Of a stretch of 64,000 nt of DNA, positions 58,380 to 64,000 are shown piece by piece. The notes beneath the pieces are model-generated. The model was given only the letters and a program-made list of their open reading frames with translations. It was not told the DNA's origin and did not search any database. The translations under genes were made by a program, and so were the position numbers. The first letter of the stretch is position 1. The number at the start of each line of letters is the position of its first letter. The DNA lies in assembly GCA_030562195.1 (NCBI GenBank), contig JAUJPP010000012.1:23930476-23994475 (forward strand), read 5' to 3'. The stretch comes from Nipponacmea schrenckii (lineage: Eukaryota > Mollusca > Gastropoda > Lottiidae).

Positions 58380-59275
58380 CTGATAAAATAAATATATGGT
58401 TGAATAAGTGAACCACGATTTTAAAAAAAATTGTTACAATGTTCTGATGATCAAAGATAATTTCTAGTTTTCTTCAAGATTTGCCCCCCTCCCTCTTGCC
58501 ACTTTTGGTCTTATATCTTTCAAAAATTCATCTTCAGAAGTGAAGGAATTGACATTTCCCTCTACATGCCCCCCTCTTCATTCCAACTCATCAACTAATA
58601 GTGTCTGCAATCACGAACCTAACGAGATTATTGACTATTTTATAAATTAAATTTTGATGGAATAATCATGGCGATTTCCACTGAACAAAAAGGCGGGCTG
58701 TTCGTCTACAAAAAGTCAAAACAATTCTTGTACTAACGGTAAGAAACAAAAACTACAAAGTTTGTCGATTTCTTTGTATGCCAGGACATGAACATATGGC
58801 TCAGCTTTTTGCGATCAAATCCCCTTTTTGGCTCATTGTGCGATCAAATTTCAATAAGTAGTTTGTTTATTTTGGAGAAATCGAAAGTAAAACGGAAGTA
58901 TGCTAATAAGGGGACATAATTCTAGGTATATATTGGATCTAGACCACAACTATTTTTTTCAACCGTCGTGTTTCTTTTCTAGAATTGTTGAGTTTGAAGG
59001 TTTTTTTTCCGCAAAAAATTCAAATTGTTAAGTTCATTTTGCATTTAGCAAAACATTAATGTATGCCTAATTGTATTGGCATTAGATCGATTCTTTTAGT
59101 GGAACACAAGTCACTTTCCCGAACCGCTCCTCAGCAATATTAGACCTTACTAGAGTAGGGTTAAAAATGTGCAAATTTGTACAAAGGGCAAGTCACAGAA
59201 GAAACTTTCCTCAAGTGAACTTTAATGATCTCCGTCCCGAAATTTTCCCACACACTCAAGCCCCGACTTCTGTCA
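58380..59275. other. Gap holding the missing first SMYD3-like exon or promoter
   Basis: The MYND exon needs an upstream exon supplying the N-terminal SET segment and the first zinc ligands. I scanned the minus strand here and found no convincing match. Confidence 0.4.
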
Positions 59276-59305
59276 TGACGTCGACGTCAAAATGCGTTGA
59301 CGTCA
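59276..59305. promoter_or_regulatory. CRE cluster in the divergent promoter between SMYD3-like and unknown gene
   Basis: One perfect CRE (TGACGTCA, 59298-59305) and two overlapping near-CRE sites (TGACGTCG at 59276, CGACGTCA at 59282) lie about 100 bp before the ATG at 59407. They fall within the 1-kb gap to the first recognised SMYD exon. The sites are seen; that they drive either gene is inference. Confidence 0.45.
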
Positions 59306-59406
59306 AGTTTCCTCAATGTTGGTAAAGTCACCAGGCAATCAAAATATTTTGGAATTGACGAATAAAAAATGGCCGAACACAGTATTTTTCTACATTTCTG
59401 AAGAAA

Positions 59407-61186
59407 ATGGTGGGTGAATTTAGTCGTGAGACTGAAGAATTGGAGACGGAAGGTTCGAGAAGCTGTAGAAAAGGTTGGCGACGGTTTGTCGCTGATGTAT
59501 TGAGCTGTTTTACACTGGTCGGAGTTGCCTTGCGTCGCGTCTTTACATGGGGTAGGAACGATCCGACAGAAGCAGCTGAATTGGGAACTGTACCCACTGA
59601 TTCAGATCCTGTGATACCAGGGGCATCGACGGAAAGTTCAATAACAATCTTAGACCTGGAAGATTCTTATCCCGATTTCCATGATCTCGGAGAGATCGAA
59701 TGTAAATCAAAAAATGAACGAAAACCGAATTCTGCCAGAGGAAACACATCACGCAAGAAGGACCCAAATAGGTCTAGAGACCGCATCTGTGATATCGACA
59801 GGAAATATTGGACGATTGATTTCTGGGAACGAGGTGAACCGAACATAAATCAAGAGAAAGAAATTCCAAGGAGTAAGTATTCGGATTTTTCCGAGTATAG
59901 TGCTACCCAACCAGGAAAATCTGTGGAAGCGAAGCACAACATTCTTGTGAATAGATCCCAAAATGAGCTCCCGATAGAACTTTTTGAAGGGCTTGGTGAA
60001 AAGCTAAAAAATGCCCTAAAGAGCCAAATGTACAGTATTCAACCACCTGATAATTTGGCACGCAACCCCAATCAAAATACCTCGAAGGAACCAGATGTAA
60101 AAACGAAGAAAGTAGAATCCGAGGTTTCTGAAAAAAACGTCGTAGGTCCAAGGGTCTCAGACCAAAAATATGCAAAGAATTCAGAGAAGTCGGAAAGTAA
60201 ATATGTTAAAGAATTCAACGCCGAGCCCGAGGAGGGAGGCGCGTCACCGTTAAAAACAAAAGATGATAAATCCGAAATGATCAAAACGATCTTCAACCTA
60301 ATATCGAAAGGAACAAAATCTGATGCATCTTCCGCAAGCGAAGACCAACCATCGTCAAAAGAAACGGGTGCTAAACACCTGGTCCAGCCAGTCCAACAGA
60401 AATCACAGGATGCTCAACAATTTCCAAAGCAGGAAAATATCAATAAAGATAACAAAAACGCCCTGACAAAAGGTTACAAAACCCCAACAAATACAGAAAA
60501 TGAGAGCAGGGCCAAAGACGAAACTCAAGCCAAACCTACAGATTCAAAAGCTTCGATTGCAGAGACAAATTCTGACGTGTCCGGTAACCAACAACCACAT
60601 CTGAAAGAAAAAACCATAGGCGAATCTCAGGTCAAGACCAAAGATAAGTCCCTGTTACAACCGAAAGCAAAAGCTGGACCAAGCGTGGCAGGCAACCAAC
60701 AATCCAATCCAAAAGAAAAGAAGAAAGGAGAATTTCTGTCCAGTACCCAAGATTCGAGTATCAAACAATCAAAACAGAAAGACAATATTCAAACTAAAAC
60801 CAAACCGAAAGCAGAAGCCGGGCTTAGCGCCTCGGGCAACGCCCTACCAAACCCAAAAGAAAAATACACGAAGAATAAAGCCGAATCTAACGAACAAAAA
60901 GTCGAATTCAGAATTAATCCGAACATAATGCCGACGCTCGGGGATGATCTTGATACCATTCGGAACAAGATGATTCAGCAGCTAGCCTGTTTAGAGCAAT
61001 TTCAGCAGAACAGAGCCGGGGAACAGGGGTTGCCTGTCGGACCAAGATATCCCTTCAACCCACAATGGCTGCTAGCAAATCAAGACGATTTCTTGGCGAT
61101 TGATGCCACCGTGGAATTTCCATGTCAGGAAGAAGGTCTTTATGATGATGAAACGTTATCAAATACGTCCAATGTTGGATCAGACG
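59407..61186 (+). CDS. Unrecognised two-exon gene, exon 1
   Basis: The ATG at 59407 (context AAAATGG) opens 593 full codons to a GTAAGA donor at 61187. Reading through the donor would stop nine codons later. Residues about 27-48 (RFVADVLSCFTLVGVALRRV) form one short hydrophobic, basic-flanked stretch that could be a membrane or amphipathic segment. The rest is rich in Lys, Glu, Ser, Asn and Gln and looks disordered. Three degenerate repeats near residues 385-500 share a K-KAG-S--GN--PNPKEK pattern. No enzyme motif is seen. I do not recognise the family. Confidence 0.85.
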
Positions 61187-61410
61187 GTAAGATAAATAAC
61201 AGTCAGTAGAGGAAGGGGTTGCAGATGGAGGGGGGGGGAGTTTTGCCCCCTACCACTCGTATATTTCTTGTCACTGCCTGTTCCCTTGACAATTCTCTAG
61301 CAACTTTTGGGAATTTATTGCATATAATTTGATCGTAAACGAACTAGACATCGTGGATCTCATTTTGAAAAATGATAACCATAACTTCATTTCAATTTTC
61401 TCAATTTCAG
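61187..61410 (+). other. Intron of the unrecognised gene (224 bp)
   Basis: GTAAGATAA at the 5' end and a pyrimidine-rich TTTCTCAATTTCAG at the 3' end. Its removal joins two long ORFs in frame and avoids the stop at about 61207. It includes a G9 run near 61230. Confidence 0.85.
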
Positions 61411-63890
61411 AAACTGAATCTAACGAAGATGATTTTACAACTGAAGATGAATCCGAAGACAATAATGATGATGATGATGATGATGGAACCGGAGAGGAAT
61501 TTAGTTCAAGCACCTCAGAATCCAGCTCAAATGACGGCACCTCATCCGACGATTGTCATACTAAGACTAAGGAAATTTTCGAGAGCAATTTGAAAGCTGG
61601 GCGATCCGATAATGACCTCGCCTTAATGCACACAAACTGCACGTGCGGTAAACGTTCAGTCACGGAAACATCTAAAAAGAAATACGAGTATAGACAAAAC
61701 GTAAGTCAATCGTGGGATTACGAAGAAACTGTAGACACCGAGGGAGAAAAGAATCCATTACCGCCACCCGAAAAACTTTCGTCGGATCAGAAATGCATCC
61801 GTAAAGAGTGTAAAGGTCTGAAAGAGGAGGAGATTGATGAAAAACTGAAAGAAATGCAGAAATGTTGGGAGCGAGTGGGAAAAGTTGCCCCATATGATCC
61901 TAATTCCGCGAAAGTTCCAAATGCACGACCAACATCGCCGGTATTGCCTGTCCAGGAAACTTTGCGGATGGAAGAAACACAAAGGCTTCAACGTGGGTTC
62001 GAATATGACTCCGAGACTCCGGTCATTTTGAGAGTAGCTTACGGTCCAAAGGTGTACCACCTCAAACTTAAAAGTTGCACCGTCTGTAGCCTGGAATTTG
62101 ATGCTTTTGTGCCCCACCAGGAAACCCTGAGAACTGTTGGTGCGGCGGCGTCAAAGATCCCCATCCGAACGAAATTGAGCCCCGTTCTGGCGAACCGCGA
62201 TCCCGGCGTCAACAGAGACGATTATGTATTTGGGAAGGGTCTAAGCCACTTAGCGTACAGATATCTCCGCATTGTCGTCAAGATCCATGGGAAGCGGTTA
62301 GCGATTCCTATAGACCTCGAAAAGGATAGGAAAATGGTGCGAGACTTCATCAGGAATCCTCAATCTTCCTCTTTGACGGATCCACCGGGATTAGGACAGT
62401 TCATTATAGATAAAGCAATGACTATTTTACAGGAACGGCCTCAATGGAGGTTCTGTGGTGAACACGTTGATGAGCAGCTGAAATATCATAAATGGTTCTC
62501 ACAGTGCAATGCATCCTCGGAAAAGGAAAGGGAAACGAAAATGGAAAAGCAAAGGGACACGCAAACGGTAACGCAAACAGAAACTCAAACGGAAGCGAAA
62601 ACTGAAAAGCAAACGGACCCGCAAACGGTAACGCAAACAGAAACTCAAGCGGAAGCGAAAACGGAAAAGCAAACGGACACGCAAACGGTAACGCAAACAG
62701 AAACTCAAACGGAAACCCAAACGGAAAAGCAAACGGAAACGGAAAATCAAACGCTAACGGTAACGCAAACAAAAACGGTAACGGAAACGCAAACGCAAAC
62801 CTCCTCTCCACAGACCCAAGATGCAGCATCCAATCTATCAATTGCAAACGGAAGCGATAAAGGTGCTAAGGATCAGGTAACAGTTAAGGTAAAAGAACTG
62901 GAGGATCAACCAGCTCGGCCGCAAAGGATGCCCCTGCCGGAAGAACAAATGCAAGATCCGAAACCGTTCACTGATGATCTTTATGCGGAAAGGACTGAAC
63001 AGCTTTTAGCTGAGAAGGCGGAAAAGGAACAGAAAGTCAAATTTGTCCAACAACAACAACAACAACAACAACAGCAGCAGCAACAACAACAACAACAACT
63101 AAAACAACAGGAACAACAACAACAAAAACAACAACAACAACAACAACAACAGCAACAGCAACATAGAATCAAAATAAACAAATACCATCGAAAGACTTTT
63201 GCAGACAAATTCACATGTATACATGAAGACTACCTCAGTCCTCTTCCCAGCAAACGGTGTGTTAAGGAAACAAAATACAACATAGGATTTATCCCGAAGA
63301 ATGAAAAATGGATCCAAGTAGATGTTGAAGCAGATACTCCCAAGGAACATATCCGGAAAGAGGATCTGATAGATGCGTCTGCGTATCCGATACAACTCGA
63401 AAACTTTGACATCGGAACGTATCGGATGGATGAATGCGTCAATGTCCAAAAAGCCAAAAAGGGTCATTTGGAAGATTTTAGAGGCAAACAGAAGGTGAAA
63501 ACCAGAGGAATTCCAAACAAACATTTGGAGAAGCAAAACTTCAAGCCAGAGTTCATGGACGAGGAAAATAGCGAAATTAAAGAACCAAGTGATGAGGAAA
63601 CCGTTTTCGGAGATCCTGAAAAAAAAGAAGTACCGGAGCCAAAACCTATCTTTGTGGAAACTGGCTCACCTCAATTGGATCTGCGACACATTGGAGACAA
63701 ACCGTGTAAAGTTCTTCAAAAACGTCCAGCAGCTGCGAATCTTCAAACTCCTACGAAAAATAGAAACCGTAAGAAGAGACATAGAACCAATTCCGTACAA
63801 AACCCTGGAGCGACAGTCGCACCCGCCAATTTAGCAGAAACTCTTTTTGATTTTTCTCATTCTAAACCCAATCGAGGGAAAAAACACTAG
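61411..63890 (+). CDS. Unrecognised two-exon gene, exon 2
   Basis: The acceptor CAATTTCAG ends at 61410. The single base left by exon 1 plus AA gives a Glu codon, and the frame then stays open for 825 codons to TAG at 63890, for a joined protein of about 1,419 residues. In joined numbering: an acidic, serine-rich tract (about 607-645); a possibly folded region (about 795-960, with ILRVAYGPKVYHLKLKSC, YRYLRIVVKIHGKRLAIPID and WRFCGEHVDEQLKYHKWF); a Thr/Gln/Glu repeat (about 968-1060) built from a 60-bp unit; a CAA-rich polyglutamine tract (about 1140-1178); and a basic C-terminus (RNRKKRHR) that could be a nuclear signal. Function unknown. It is the only unbroken long coding region here. Confidence 0.85.
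62540..62730 (+). repeat. Coding minisatellite, 60-bp unit, three copies
   Basis: Three copies of a 60-bp unit encode KQTDTQTVTQTETQTEAKTE-like 20-residue blocks, followed by shorter TETQT degenerations to about 62806. The number of copies may vary between individuals. Confidence 0.85.
63049..63162 (+). repeat. Polyglutamine-coding (CAA)n tract
   Basis: Runs of CAA with scattered CAG, interrupted by a few Leu, Lys and Glu codons, encode about 35 glutamines. Mostly CAA codons and interruptions would slow expansion compared with pure CAG. Confidence 0.9.
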
Positions 63891-64000
63891 AACGATTTTT
63901 TTTATAGCATTTTATTATAAGAAATATAATATTTTAGTTTTTATTAATCAACAGATTTTTTCAAACTTTTGTTTCAGATCTGCAGACCGTCGTCCTACAT

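Noticed and set aside
58669..58738. Plus-strand 22-codon ORF (MAISTEQKGG...) followed by GTAAG, as a first exon of the unknown gene
   Set aside because: It stops before the donor, and the unknown gene already has a good ATG at 59407.
58640..58745. Minus-strand DEQPAFLFSG as the missing first SMYD3-like exon
   Set aside because: It slightly resembles the family's 'E-PFAYV' segment, but it has an in-frame stop just upstream and no donor in the right phase.
62422..62847. Antisense ORF rich in Phe, Ala and Pro, 141 codons
   Set aside because: Mirror of the TQTET-coding minisatellite; the sense strand is supported by the long spliced frame.
63940..64000. Possible acceptor (TTTTGTTTCAG) starting a further exon at the window edge
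   Set aside because: Too little sequence remains to test a frame; it may belong to a gene beyond the window.

Overview
The window is animal nuclear DNA, most likely from a mollusc and probably a gastropod. The evidence is: genes split into short exons by long AT-rich introns with standard GT-AG borders; three recognisable animal gene families; many copies of a tRNA-headed SINE whose body (an ACAATAAACCGAGG-type block, a 'CCCTCATTGCACACTGCATGG' block and an 'AGTAGGATGTAAAACTCC' tail) recalls molluscan SINEs; abundant TTCA microsatellites; and many minisatellites. The species assignment is inference. No bacterial genes, operons or CRISPR arrays are present.

Layout. Positions 1-16.7 kb hold no recognisable protein-coding exon. 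They contain dispersed repeats, a 1.1-kb element with terminal inverted repeats (2241-3328), an array of hammerhead-ribozyme-like cores (about 7398-7915), a G-rich minisatellite (about 9886-11106) and a likely promoter with two full CRE sites (13225-13248). From 16.7 to 42.6 kb, on the plus strand, lies an almost complete RalGPS-type Ral guanine-nucleotide exchange factor in 14 coding exons: RasGEF domain, proline-rich linker, C-terminal PH domain, and the family's LMSFE-like end. Its introns carry several tandem arrays, including about 24 copies of a 51-bp unit at 34.2-35.4 kb. From 42.6 to 48.6 kb is intergenic sequence between convergent genes, including a cluster of CCAAT motifs. From 58.4 down to 48.6 kb, on the minus strand, is a SMYD3-like SET/MYND lysine methyltransferase in 11 recognised exons; its first exon was not found. 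A TRIM-NHL ubiquitin-ligase gene without introns lies on the opposite strand inside its 5.1-kb intron. From 59.4 to 63.9 kb, on the plus strand and head-to-head with the SMYD gene, is an unrecognised two-exon gene for a roughly 1,419-residue, mostly disordered protein.

Three of the four genes carry reading-frame breaks: one in RalGPS exon 9, two in one SMYD exon and two in the TRIM gene. The two-exon unknown gene is unbroken over 4.2 kb. Consensus indels in the assembly and genuine decay are both possible.

The genes do not form an obvious pathway. RalGPS acts in Ral GTPase signalling at membranes, SMYD3-like enzymes methylate lysines, and TRIM-NHL proteins act in ubiquitin transfer and often RNA binding. 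The most interesting non-coding signal is a short motif of the form CTGATGA - 12 to 15 nt - (G/A)AAAC. It recurs at more than a dozen sites on both strands, once as a 114-bp tandem array, and its inner stem often keeps pairing while its sequence changes. This is the pattern expected of hammerhead ribozymes.
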